Part shown: positions 45,552 to 56,244 of the stretch, piece after piece | Layout of the letters: each line of letters begins with the position of its first letter | How positions within the stretch are numbered: position 1 is the stretch's first letter | Assembly: GCF_963082655.1 (NCBI RefSeq) | Contig: NC_081555.1 | Span: forward strand, 31,047,266-31,111,265 | Reading direction: 5' to 3' | DNA from: Stomoxys calcitrans | Lineage: Eukaryota; Arthropoda; Insecta; Diptera; Muscidae | DNA length: 64,000 nucleotides | Program-made: the position numbers and the translations under genes | Notes under the pieces: generated by a model | The model's database searches: none | What the model saw: the letters and a program-made list of their open reading frames with translations, nothing else | What the model was told of the DNA's origin: nothing

Positions 45552-46915
45552 TGTTCTGTTAGGTTAGATTGAAAAGAGGGTGCAGATATTAATCTGCCTT
45601 ATGCCACTATAGACATGCACCTAAGCCAGTAATCGGCTTGTTGTGTGCTCTAAAAACTATAAAGTAACATCGTAAAAGATACAAAATTCCTAATTGCTTT
45701 CCATGCCACGCCCCTATGTTAGTTTGTCTGGTATTGTGTTCCCACCTAAGTGCCGGTATCTGTTGGACGCGCAAGCTGGACAATGCCAAAGGAAATGCTT
45801 CAATGCCTCTTCATCTTCCCCACATGCCCTACACATGCCATCACTTGCCGCACCGATTTTACATAAGTGAGCTCGTATTCTTGTGTGTCCCGTTATGATT
45901 CTAATAGCTATACTGACCTCCTTCTTACTTCCTTTCAGTAATAGCATTGTCTTCTCCCGATCTGGATCCCCCCATAGGATTTTCGCCGTCCTTAAGAACG
46001 TTTCGCTGTTCCACTGGGTTGCATGCGTGTGCATTCATAGCACACGCTCTTAACTCAGACTGTGTCGACCCGAAAGGCTTCGGGTTAACAAAGTTTATTG
46101 ATGACAGTCCTCTGGCCGTCACCGCCAAATCGTCTGCCCTTTCATTCCACCTTACTCCGTTATGGCCCGGCACCCAAACGATGGAGATTTTGCCATCCAC
46201 AGAGAACGCATTAATCTCCTTCTTACATTGCAAAACTGTTCGTGACCTCACCGTCCTAGTTGTTATTGCCCTTATGGCAATTTAATTGTCCGTAAAGATG
46301 TTCACACTACTCGCGTTAGCACCACACCATCTCACGCATCCTGTGATCGCCCGGATCTCCGCCTGTAGGATCGTATTATGGCCAGGCGGTTTAAAACAGA
46401 TCTCAGTCCCTGGGTTCTCAATGTAAACCCCCAGGCCCACTTTGTCCTCTAGCTTGGATCCATCCGTGTAACATGATCTTCCAGATGGCAATACTAGGGT
46501 TCCCTCAATCCAAGACTATGCCGCTGGTAGCAGTGGCTCGCAATCGGCCTCAAGGCTAATCTCAGGTATCCGATCGGAAACCTCTTCCCTTCCTTGCAGG
46601 TTTCCTATCGTCGCCTCGATTATACCGCGATGGTATGAGCTGCTCGCATCCTCAATCCATTCTTCTATCGCCTTAAGTCTCATAGCCGCGTGGCTGCCTC
46701 ACGCTTAATCTGTATGTCAATGGGTTGGATATCTAGAATAGTCTCCAGTGCCCTATAAGGCGTGGCCCTCATCGCTCCGCCTATGCCAAGACAACATGTT
46801 CTCTGAACCTGTTCCTTATGTTGCACTTTTTCTCTATAGCAGTCCACCAAACTACTGAGACGTAAGTAAGTATTGGTCTATTCACGCTCCAGTAGAGCCA
46901 GTGGACTATCCTTGC
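45552..46915 (-). pseudogene. Non-LTR retrotransposon 3' half (family B)
   Basis: The minus strand runs from the RT thumb (HWLYWSVN-like, ~46900) to RNase H (ACYTDGSKLEDKVGLGVYIE type at ~46450). ISIVWVPGHNGVRWNERADD follows (~46170), then the C-terminal Cys/His region CRACGEDEEALKHFLWHCPAC (~45830-45770). The 3' UTR shares its end with 19508-19560. Frame breaks occur near 46020 and 46500. It is the best-preserved RNase H of family B in the window. Confidence 0.82.
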
Positions 46916-47415
46916 ATGTTCTGTTATGACTTTCAACAATCATGCTTAAAATGGTTCAAATCAGTCTATAACCTGATATAACTCCCATATAAACTAATTT
47001 CCCAACTTGGCATCTTGAACCCCTAGAAGCCGAAATTGTTGTCCGATTGGGCTGAAATTTTGAATGTAAAGCTCCATTAGGATTCCAACAATTACGCCTA
47101 ACTATGGTCCAAATCGGTCATAAGCCTGATATAGCTCCCATATAAACCGATCATCGGATTGGAGATCGTGAGCCCTTAGACATCGCAATTGTTGTCCAAT
47201 TGGGATGAATTTTTTACACATAGTGTTCCGTTATGACATTAAACGGATGTTTAGTATGGTCCATATTGGCATATAACCTGATGTAGCACCCATGTAAACC
47301 GGTGCCCCATGGGAGCTTCAATATTTGTCCAATTTGGCAGAAATTTTAAACACAATCAATGGTGGTGGGTTCCCAAGATTTGGCCCGCCGAATTTGTCAC
47401 GTTTTTAATTGTTTT
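46916..47415 (+). repeat. ~153-bp dispersed repeat array
   Basis: Three units (ACTCCCATATAAACTAATTT, TAGCTCCCATATAAACCGAT) ending in GGTGGTGGGTTCCCAAGATT and GAATTTGTCACGTTTTTAAT, the tail. Confidence 0.75.
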
Positions 47416-49500
47416 TTCTCGTTTAGGACTTCCTTCTATACTGTCGGCCCGCATAAACAAACTAGGCTAACCCCGAAAATCTGTTGTAGCGATGCAAGGT
47501 GCTTTAAAAGGTTTCGTTCAAAAGTTTTGGGAGCATCTAGTCCTCTCTGAACTCCCTCCCTCTTTGTCTTCAATGACAATGTTTCTGATAAGACCGCTTA
47601 CAGAGGCAGTTCCTTTTGTTTAGCGATATTTCGATCGCCGAACCCATTCCGCCTTGCTATCCTGTCTCCTTCAAAAGTTCCACAGTCTCCTCGTTGAAAG
47701 TCTCATCGCACTTTCTCACGTAGCTATGAGTGTTTGAGAATACTCTTAGGAAAACACTTTTATAGCCGAGCCTAGATATCCTATTAGTGCCTTTCAATAC
47801 CTCATTGTTGGCAAATTTTTGTGAAAAAAGCTTATTTTTCTCTTTTTTTACCAAAGTCCCTTTTTAAAAGAGACCAAAAATTTAATACTTTGCAAATTAC
47901 AAGTACCTATATGGCTAATTATAAAATAAATTGTTGGCAATCCTAGCTGTTTTACACGATCAATACAACAATACTCATGCCTAATAAAAGCTACAACAAA
48001 CATACGTACATATGTACATTCATTTATACTTACATGAATTCAATTCAATAAAAGATGCTGAGTCGAAATGTTCAGAACTACTTGACAGATGTATTTGCCG
48101 TGTGGATTTCTTTTTACTCTCTCTCTCTCTCTCTCTGTGTGTTGTATATAGCTGAAGAAGAAATTCAGAGGCTGCTCTGCTTGTGCAAGAGAGTTTGAGA
48201 CGTTTGTTGTTGTTGTTACTGTTGTTAGTGTGAATTTCCAGGTAAAAATATTAACTCGATTAAAACGGTGATTCAACATGAAATATGTATTGTTTGGAAC
48301 ATCATTTAAATGCTGCTGCTGGGCTGGTCTGGAATGAAATGAGTGACTGGCATCAGATGACTAATCGCCTCAAGAAGCACTTGCTTCGTTTTGTTGGCTG
48401 ATCTGTGTTGTGAAGAGCCTCTTTTTGCCTCTACTACCCCTCTGTGGTGCTGCTTAGATCTTGTTGTTGCTGTCTAAGGTAAGGTGTATGGCAAAGTGTA
48501 AAGTTGTTGGTAGAACAGAACCAGAAGTTCGTCGTAGATTTTTTTTGGTTTTGTTGATTTGTTTACCTTTTGGATTTTGTTATTCGATTAAATGCCATGC
48601 AGAGGTATTGATGTTTGGTGTTGTTTTTTTTTTGTACGTTTTGTTTATTTATTCACTTTTCACTTTCATATGCCATGGTTTATTTATTAAGCATTTGGGC
48701 ATTAGTTTCTAGGGATACCACACCATACAGGTGTATTATTTGTATTTCGATAATAAATTGTTGCACCTATTACCTTCGATTTGTTTTTATTTTTTAAGTT
48801 TAAAAAAAAACGTCTTTAACACGTACTCATAGCAATAATCTGATGCGGGCACTTAGATAAGGTTACGCTAAGATGTTGTTGTTGCTGTAGCCATTATTAC
48901 TGCTGCTGCTGCTTTATCGAACACGGAACACTGATTGGAATGTTTGCTTTCTTTATTAGATTTTCTAGCAATTCTCTCGAATAGCGATTGAATTGAAAAT
49001 CTGTAGTGACATCACTTTAAAAAAAACGCAACACTGGTGGCCGTTTGAGTACGAATTTAGATTGTCGTAGAGTGCAAAAATGACAATTTGACAATTCGAA
49101 AGATTCATAATTAATTCCAAGCACAAAGCACCACTACACTTGAAACACTTAAGAACTTGGCTGCATATACACAATACACCCCACAATGATTTCGCAGAAC
49201 TTTGCTGTTTTTTGTACTATTTGTCAATCGGCAACTTTTCACAATACAACATTTGTTCATTTATTTATCTACCAAGGGGTGGGGTATGGTTTTCGGTTTT
49301 CGAAACGGAACGATCGATAAACAATTTATTTGCTCAGTGAACAAATTTTAGCGACTTTAATAAGCGATTGGCTATATTCGTTTAATCGTCTGTAGGTATG
49401 CATGAATGTTGTCGTACTGAAAAAAAATTACAAATTCCGCTATGACACCGAGAGTAATAAAAATCCATGAAATGTTAAAAAACTTTGTTATACGCGTTGC
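47416..49500. other. Non-coding DNA with simple repeats
   Basis: A (TC)n run lies at 48113-48136 and TTG/CTG-rich runs at 48205-48225 and 48880-48915. One minus-strand frame at 47657-47854 is open but unrecognised. The CAG/CAA richness on the minus strand near 48900 resembles fly 5' UTR or intron DNA. No coding exon can be supported. Confidence 0.35.
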
Positions 49501-49519
49501 GGTGGGGAGGTAACTACCA

Positions 49520-49690
49520 CAACACGGCCTTCTCGTCGATTTTGTGTTTAGACTGCTGTTGAAAACTCCGCCGCTACTTAGCTGATTGTCCGGTGGTGGC
49601 CGTCACCGTTCGTTCGTTGGTAGTGTGTGACTCTGTTGATTGTTTATCAGCGAATGCTTAAGAGAACCAGCAGAGAGTCAATGTGAAGCG
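49520..49690 (-). promoter_or_regulatory. Candidate promoter / first exon, CpG-rich
   Basis: A minus-strand block with CCAACGAACGAACGGTGACG, CACCACCGGACAATCAGC and AATCGACGAGAAGGCCGTG stands out from its A/T-rich surroundings in CpG content, as fly first exons often do. No ATG-led frame of note. Ownership by moody or a neighbour cannot be decided here. Confidence 0.3.
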
Positions 49691-50937
49691 CGTTAAATAA
49701 AATTTCTTTCATTTTTATATTGCCATTATACAATATTTTTATACTTTAAAAAACAAACTTCGCACTGTTTGTAAGCAGAACCTACTACGTTCATTCATAC
49801 ATACTACATACATATGTGTGTGTGTGTACATTTATGGTGCGACGAAGTTTGGTTTTTATACGAGCACCGTTGTTGAATGGTATAAGTTGAGTACAGACTG
49901 ACTGAGGCAAAGGCTATGGTACAAACAATCAAACTAACCTCCCCGGACACTCAGATAGGAGGACAGACGACATATCAACATATCATATGGGTAAATGATT
50001 GTCTGTAGACCGATTCCATTTATTTACACTGCCACACAAAAACAACAACAACAGCAAATGATGATCTGTAAGGTTTGTTGTTGTTTGTCATCGGTCGCAA
50101 TCAATTCTTATACGAATGGTCATTCATTTAGTTTTGTCATTATGGCAGCCCATGGTGGACGTTGTGAGTGTGCCTGTGTGTGTGTGCGTGTGTTTGCTAT
50201 AGTTTTAATTAAAAGACCTTTAAAGTTACACTCCCAAATATCTTTGTCTTTATGGCACCTTTGTTGTTTTTGTCTATAAAAAATACAGTACCCAAGGCTC
50301 CCTTACAAATCTGGTGTAATACAACAAGTCAGGCTATGCCTGTAGGCCTGGCCTCTTTTGCGCCTGGCCGGCACAATGTCTATGTCCGTCAATCCCTCAT
50401 TTATCTCGATCAAATAATCAAAGTTAAAATAAACAACACACACATCAACACCCCACACATAGCCGAAAGAGATTAAATGGTCAGTGAGTTGAATGAAGAG
50501 AGAAAGAGTGTGCGTGTGAGAGAGAGAGAGAGAGAGAGCGAATGCCCCCAACCATAATGTAAGGAGATAATTAAGAATGCTTCCCACCGTGTTAGCCAAC
50601 AAATGAGGGGAGAGTTGATGCCAGCATGCTTTGAAATCTCTTTGTGTTTTGAACCAGACATACATACAGATATAAAATGATCATTTTAATTGTTTTTTAT
50701 ATTTTGCTCTTTGGTTAACCCAGCTGCCCAACAGGCGAGAGTTGAGAAAACAGGCATAAGTTGTGAATGAAAATGTTTGTAAAATTTAACAATCTCGTCT
50801 CTCCACCGTAATGTTCGGAAGCAGAGGGTTATAAAATTGGCTTCAAATTCACAGGGCTGCCATATGTTATAAAAAGAAAATGGCAATCAGCGGCATGCAA
50901 TAAAATCAAAAGAAGTGGATCTAATGGCTGGTACTTT
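49691..50937. other. Non-coding DNA with microsatellites
   Basis: TG-rich runs occur at 49815 and 50175-50192, ACAACA runs at 50040-50055, and a (GA)n run at 50517-50538. No gene recognised. Confidence 0.35.
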
Positions 50938-51160
50938 GTTCGTTTTCCACCATGGAAAACCCATGTTTTTCGCGATTAATTTTATGAAAAACTACACAAA
51001 TAACAGTGATAAAATTACAATTTTATAAAAAGTTTACCATAAGTAATGAGAGAATATTCTACCAAATGAATTCAGCAAGTTTTTTTTTTTTGCTTTTATA
51101 TCTGTTATCAAAAAAAAAAGTAATCGGCGAAAAATATCGCGAAAATGGAATATACGATAG
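50938..51160 (+). repeat. Dispersed AT-rich repeat (copy 2 of 2)
   Basis: Pairs with 4321-4536 through GTTCGTTTTCCACC, TTTTTCGCGATTAATTTTAT, GAATTCAGCAAG and AAAGTAATCGGCGAAAA, then CGCGAAAA. Confidence 0.65.
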
Positions 51161-52614
51161 GCAAAAGTGCAGTTTACGTGGAAAATGGCAAACAAATTTA
51201 AGTTTCTTCATACCACCCAGGAACGCGAATATGAAGTACTTTTTTGGACTCGGGCCTGAAGGGCCCCCCAACGGGCCTTCTCCCCATCAATTGAAATCGT
51301 ACCGAATATAGGCAATATGGTACTCAAATTAAAGGAAATTTTGTGTAGAACACGAAAATGGCGAGAGAATTGTAGTAGTCAATCCAGGGGATACTCAAGC
51401 GAAATGAGGAGCGGTTGAAGTCGCCGTCTATTAAATCCATAAACTGAGAAGGTCAAACCTAGCGACCAACTAGAATGGTAAACCAACAGTTATGGTAAAA
51501 TCGAAGGGATTCAGCTATATAGAGGTGCTTAGATACCTTAGGCAAAATAAGAATGGACTGAAATCGTCATCCGTTCCATCCAGAAAATGGAAACAGGTTC
51601 CAATTCTCTTACGGATGGGTGGAGGGGGATATAAGTAGGTATGCTACGAGGTTGACAGGGGCAGCCATGAGGGGTTTACAGTGGCACGGTACTTAAACCC
51701 GAAGGCAACAACATGCCAAAGCTTTCGACAGCGCAGAAAGAGTGACGTACCCAGCCCAGTTTATTTGAACCCCAGCAAGAATAAGAACAAGAAGGAAACC
51801 TGGCACGATACTTAAAACCGAAGACAACAACATGCCAAAGCTTTCGACACCGCAGAAAGAGTGACGTACCCAGCAAGAATAAGAACAAGAAGGAAAACGC
51901 GGTCAAACTACCAATAAGAACGATTGTGATAAGGAAAGTTTACCAAGGATCTCAAAAGACGAAGAGTAATGCACCTTGGTAGTGATTGCAGGTCATTATT
52001 AAGCCAAAAGGACACTTTCTGGCAATTGTGCTTGACACCTTGAGCAAAATGCGAGACCGGATGTGGTTTAAGTCAACATTCGTTACGTTGAGAAAACGGG
52101 AATGGAGGGGACCGAACATTGGCAGCGAGCGGAAGCCGTTATGATAACGTCGAAATGACATAGCTATACAGATGTGCAAATATTCTACAAGTCTCTCAAT
52201 GACAACCTCAAGATTAAGGCAACAGGAACCTCAAGAGATGAACTCACAGAGATCAGAGAGCAGAGAAAGCATTTCCTCTCCGTACCAGTTAGCTGGGGCA
52301 ACGGGCTACTAAAGATCAACAGACTTTTTTATGGGTCAAGTAATTAGGGTCGACTCCTTACCCCAAATACAAAGAGAAACTCGAAAATATTGTAAAAGTT
52401 GTGGAAGAATAAAACGCATATCTCAATGGCTTCCGATTTGAACTCCCAAGCGATGGAAGTCATGGCGTTAGAAGTGGATAACTTGTAAGTGATAATAGTG
52501 GGAGCTTGAGGAGCCGTGGTTGCGATGGTACATTTTACACATTGGCCAGATCACTGAAAGCGCTCACAGCAAGTGATTATTTTGTGAAAAAGTTTTTACA
52601 GGGCTGCCATACCA
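51161..52614. other. Degenerate DNA with a local duplication
   Basis: 51680-51775 and 51800-51895 are copies of one segment (GGCAACAACATGCCAAAGCT, AAAGAGTGACGTACCCAGC, AAGAATAAGAACAAGAAGGA). The surroundings show codon-like texture without an open frame, as in an old retrotransposon. I cannot assign it. Confidence 0.4.
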
Positions 52615-52940
52615 TTTGTATACCCTACACCTCCACTACTACTACTGTCGTGCAGGGTATTATAACTTAGTGCATTTGTTTGTAACACCCAGAAGGAGAG
52701 GAGATAGATCCATTGATTACATATCACCGATCGCCTCAGAATCACTTTCTGATTCGATTTAGCTATGTCCGTCTGTCTATAATAATTTGTGTACAAAATA
52801 CAGGTCGCAATTTTCGTCCGATCGTCTTAAATTTTGGTAGAGGCATGCTTTTTGCTCTAGAGACGAAGCCTACTAAAATTGGAAAAAAATCGGTTCAGAT
52901 TTGGATATAGCTCCCATATATATATTCTCTCGGAATTTGG
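52615..52940 (-). repeat. Dispersed repeat scrap of the CCATATA group
   Basis: TGTATACCCTACACCTCCAC at the left end, a decayed TCCGTCTGTC segment at 52768 and GGATATAGCTCCCATATATA at 52903. Confidence 0.55.
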
Positions 52941-53049
52941 TAGAAATTTCTCTTTACTCGCGACATTTTACGCACGCTCATGCACGACTTTTATGTCGAC
53001 TCACGTTCATGCACGCTAACGAGACAAAAATTTTACCCACGCACGACTT

Positions 53050-53400
53050 TTTATGTCGATTCGCAATCAGTGGACCCCTTGAAGAGGTGTACTGGTTTGC
53101 TTACATTGGCTAGAACAGACGTCTCAGTCATTGTGTCCGTAATGACAGGTCACTGTCTAATCGGGAAACATGCTGACAGACTGAAGGTTGCTAGCAACGA
53201 CCTTCTGTGTATGAGTCCCGCACTAGCAGTTAGAAGGAGTTCCACTTTAGGTTCTCATTTCTTTGAGAACCTGTGTGATTTAGCGGATGTGAATATTCGC
53301 AAGTTATTGGGGTTTTTAAAGCAATCTGGATGGCTCAACAGTGGGAACTAGAAGGCATCTTTCTTCTTCTGTTCCTGCATAACCACTTATAAGTTCTTTT
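53050..53400 (+). pseudogene. Non-LTR retrotransposon 3' fragment (family C)
   Basis: The plus strand codes for VIVSVMTGHCLIGKHADRLK, then a deletion removes the Cys/His region. RRSSTLGSHFFENL, NIRKLLGFLKQSGWL and a stop follow. It matches the minus-strand C-terminus at 59776-60129. Confidence 0.75.
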
Positions 53401-53449
53401 CCTTTCTTTGCACCTGTAGACAGATTCGTACGTTAAAATACCGTATGAT

Positions 53450-54119
53450 TTGAGAGCATGGGGGAAATACTATGTTTCGTGAGTCGTAAGTGTCTCGTGA
53501 GTCGTGAGTGTCTCATGAGTCGTGATTTTCTCGTGAGTTGTGATTTCACTCACGCTCAAACACGGTCACATACGATCACATGATTAGCTTCGGATCTCAC
53601 TCACGAATCACATGACGTACGTGTGACACGACAACTAATGACTCTAGCTCGCTATAAATATCCTTGGTCTGCTTGACCTTGTCTTCGGTTGGGCCATGAG
53701 AGAAATTTTATGTTTCGTGAGTTGTAAGTGTCTCGTGAGTGTCTCATGAGTCGTGATTTTCTCGTGAGTTGTGATTTCACTTACTCACGCTCAAACACGT
53801 TCACATACGATCACATAATTAGCTTTGGATCTCACTCACGAATCACATGACTCACGCGTGACACGACAACTAACGACTCTAGCTCGCAATAAATACCCTT
53901 GGTCTGCTTGTCCTTGTCTTCGGTCGGGGCATGAGAGAAATTTTATGTTTCGTGAGTCGTAAGTGTCTCGTAAGTGTCTCATGAGTCGTGATTTTCTCGT
54001 GAGTTGTGATTTCACTTACTCACGCTCAAACTCACGAATCACTTGACTGACGCGTGACACGACAACTAACGACTCTAGCTCGCAATAAATACCCTTGGTC
54101 TGCTTGTCCTTGCCTTCGG
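53450..54119. repeat. Three tandem copies of a ~235-bp unit
   Basis: GGGGCATGAGAGAAATTTTA-type starts occur near 53692 and 53926, with a diverged first copy from ~53457. Each unit holds GTGAGTCGTGATTTTCTCGT and ACTCACGAATCACATGACTC-type segments, which are internally inverted to each other, and ends CTTGGTCTGCTTG. The third copy is shortened by an internal deletion. Diverged GTGAGTCGTG pieces continue to ~54920. Confidence 0.8.
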
Positions 54120-54480
54120 TCGGGGCATGGACACAACTGAGGCTAATTTTGAAAAATTTGGCCTTTATGCGGATTGTGGCTAGCCACTCATCCACCAGAG
54201 TAAAGCTGGAGACAAAATGTTTCAGTCTCCGACCAACCACAAATTCACAGTCAAATTCTTGTCTCGTGTCATGGCAGCTATAATGTAGTTCGTCACCGTT
54301 TGCTGTTGTTGTGATGCGATTTTTGGTACATCGTTTGTACGTTTCCTTCTCCAATAGATCCGCCGATGCGTATACTGCACCTTCTCTATAAAGGGTTCTG
54401 ACATTCCAGTTGCAGATCCGCAAATCATGGTCCCATTTTCGTTTGCCTGTCCGCTTTTACTGCTTTTTTTTATCCCCCAG
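54016..54480 (-). pseudogene. Endonuclease fragment of a non-LTR element (family F)
   Basis: The minus strand reads ICNWNVRTLYREGA, then ITTTANGDELHYSC and FVVGRRLKHFV. The end ISLSCVHAPTEGKDKQTKG matches the apurinic-type endonuclease domain found in RTE-like elements and in craniofacial-development-protein-2-like gene models. The N-terminal NWNVRTL motif is intact but the domain is cut off in the tandem repeat. RT is absent. Confidence 0.65.
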
Positions 54481-55128
54481 GGTAATCCTTATAATTTTCT
54501 GGGGGCTGGGAGCTACTGACCTAGCTTCCACAAGGCATAGGTTATGTTAGATCATACTTGTTTCCCACGATGTCACGAGTCGCTTGCTCCAAGATCCGAC
54601 GCTCGTCTCCAGCCGCCCCTAATGTGGGAACATACGCTGATGTGGGCCACTGAGTGATTTTTCACCCACGCTCACGAGACAAAAATTTAACACACGCACG
54701 ACTCACGAAAAAATCACGACTGACGAAAAACTTGCGAATCACGGTTGAAAAAATATTTTTCCATGAAGCGAATAATAATTTTTTCTGCGTCGGCGAAAAG
54801 TAGGAGAAAAATAAGCGAAATTTAGAGACTTTTCCGAAAGCAGAAAAGAGTAGTTACCCCAAGTCGTGATTTTCTTATATCTCATGGTTCGTGATTTTCT
54901 CGTGAGTCGTGATTCAGTTAAGTTAGAGTCAGTGCCACGTAAGTTAGAGTCAGTGCCACCTGACCCCTCACTGAAACTCTACGCTCGAAATAAAAATTCA
55001 TTATTTCAAATTTATCATTGTGGGTTAGTGGCTAACACAAAGTTCCTTGTAATTTAGCAATCTCTTAATCGGTGCAATTCCCTTTACCAAAATAGGAATT
55101 GACAAACGTCGACTGTTAGATAAAGTAT

Positions 55129-55364
55129 TGGGTTGCCCAAAAAGTAATTGCGGATTTTTTAAAAGAAAGTAAATGCATTTTTATTAAAACTTAGAATGAA
55201 CTTTAATCAAATATACTTTTTTTACACTTTTTTTCTAAAGCAAGCTAAAAGTAACAGCTGATAACTGACAGAAGAAAGAATGCAATTACAGAGTCACAAG
55301 CTGTGAAAAAATTTGTCAACGCCGACTATATGAAAAATCCGCAATTACTTTTTGGGCAACCCAA
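55129..55364 (+). mobile_element. 236-bp MITE, TTGGGTTGCCC family, copy 4
   Basis: Full-length. TA precedes it, but CA follows on the right, so one side of the duplication has mutated. Confidence 0.9.
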
Positions 55365-55901
55365 CATCAAGCAATCATTGTTCAGTCTTTATCAAAGAAC
55401 ATTATTAGCCTGTCATTTTATTTTTTGTTCAATGTGAGAGTTATTGTGCAAATAATCTAAAAAAAATAACAATAAAATAAATGAACAATAATAGAGTTGA
55501 AACGGATTACATCTCAACTGCAACATAGACAAATTATTTTTCTCTTATCCTTTGAATCCAGCTAAGAATTGAAAAATAGGTACGTCCAGCAGACCATAAC
55601 TCCATACACCATCATAGGTTTGACCCTGTAGTGTAGTGACCTGTTGTCAGCTTATGACACGCGGCTTAAGCCCCCACTTTTTTTTGCCAATGGCTCTCTT
55701 GCAGAATTGCCTTTCCAAAAACCGCAGAAATTCTGGTGGATATTCTTGCCAGTAGTGCAGCATCATCAAAATCCAATGGCGAGCTTGGTGCACCAAATCA
55801 AAAACTACACGATCAACGAGTATGTGATGACTATGGTCCAGATTTTTATCCAAAATTTAAATTTTGACTTTATTTTCCAAATGCGGTGGTATTTTGTAAT
55901 A

Positions 55902-56138
55902 TTGGGTTGCCCAAAAAGTAATTGCGGATTTTTCATATAGTCGGCGTTGACAAATTTTTTCAACGGCTTGTGACTCTGTAATTGCATTCTTTCTTCTGTC
56001 AGTTATCAGCTGTTACTTTTAGCTTGCTTTAGAAAAAAAGTGTAAAAAAGTATATTTGATTAAAGTTCATTCTAAGTTTTATTGAAAATGCATTTAGTTT
56101 CTTTTAAAAAATCCGCAATTACTTTTTGGGCAACCCAA
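55902..56138 (-). mobile_element. 236-bp MITE, TTGGGTTGCCC family, copy 5
   Basis: Opposite orientation to copy 4, which lies 537 bp away. TA at both sides (55900-55901 and 56139-56140). Confidence 0.92.
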
Positions 56139-56244
56139 TAAATTTAATTTTGTAAACTTATAATGGCTTCACAATTTCGATTCTGCTTGCATATATGCAA
56201 AATATCAACGAATATCCCAAATAATTGATGGCAAATTTTCGATT

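Noticed and set aside
47657..47854. A small minus-strand gene (65 codons)
   Set aside because: No motif, no splice context, and stops on both sides. It may be an old element piece.
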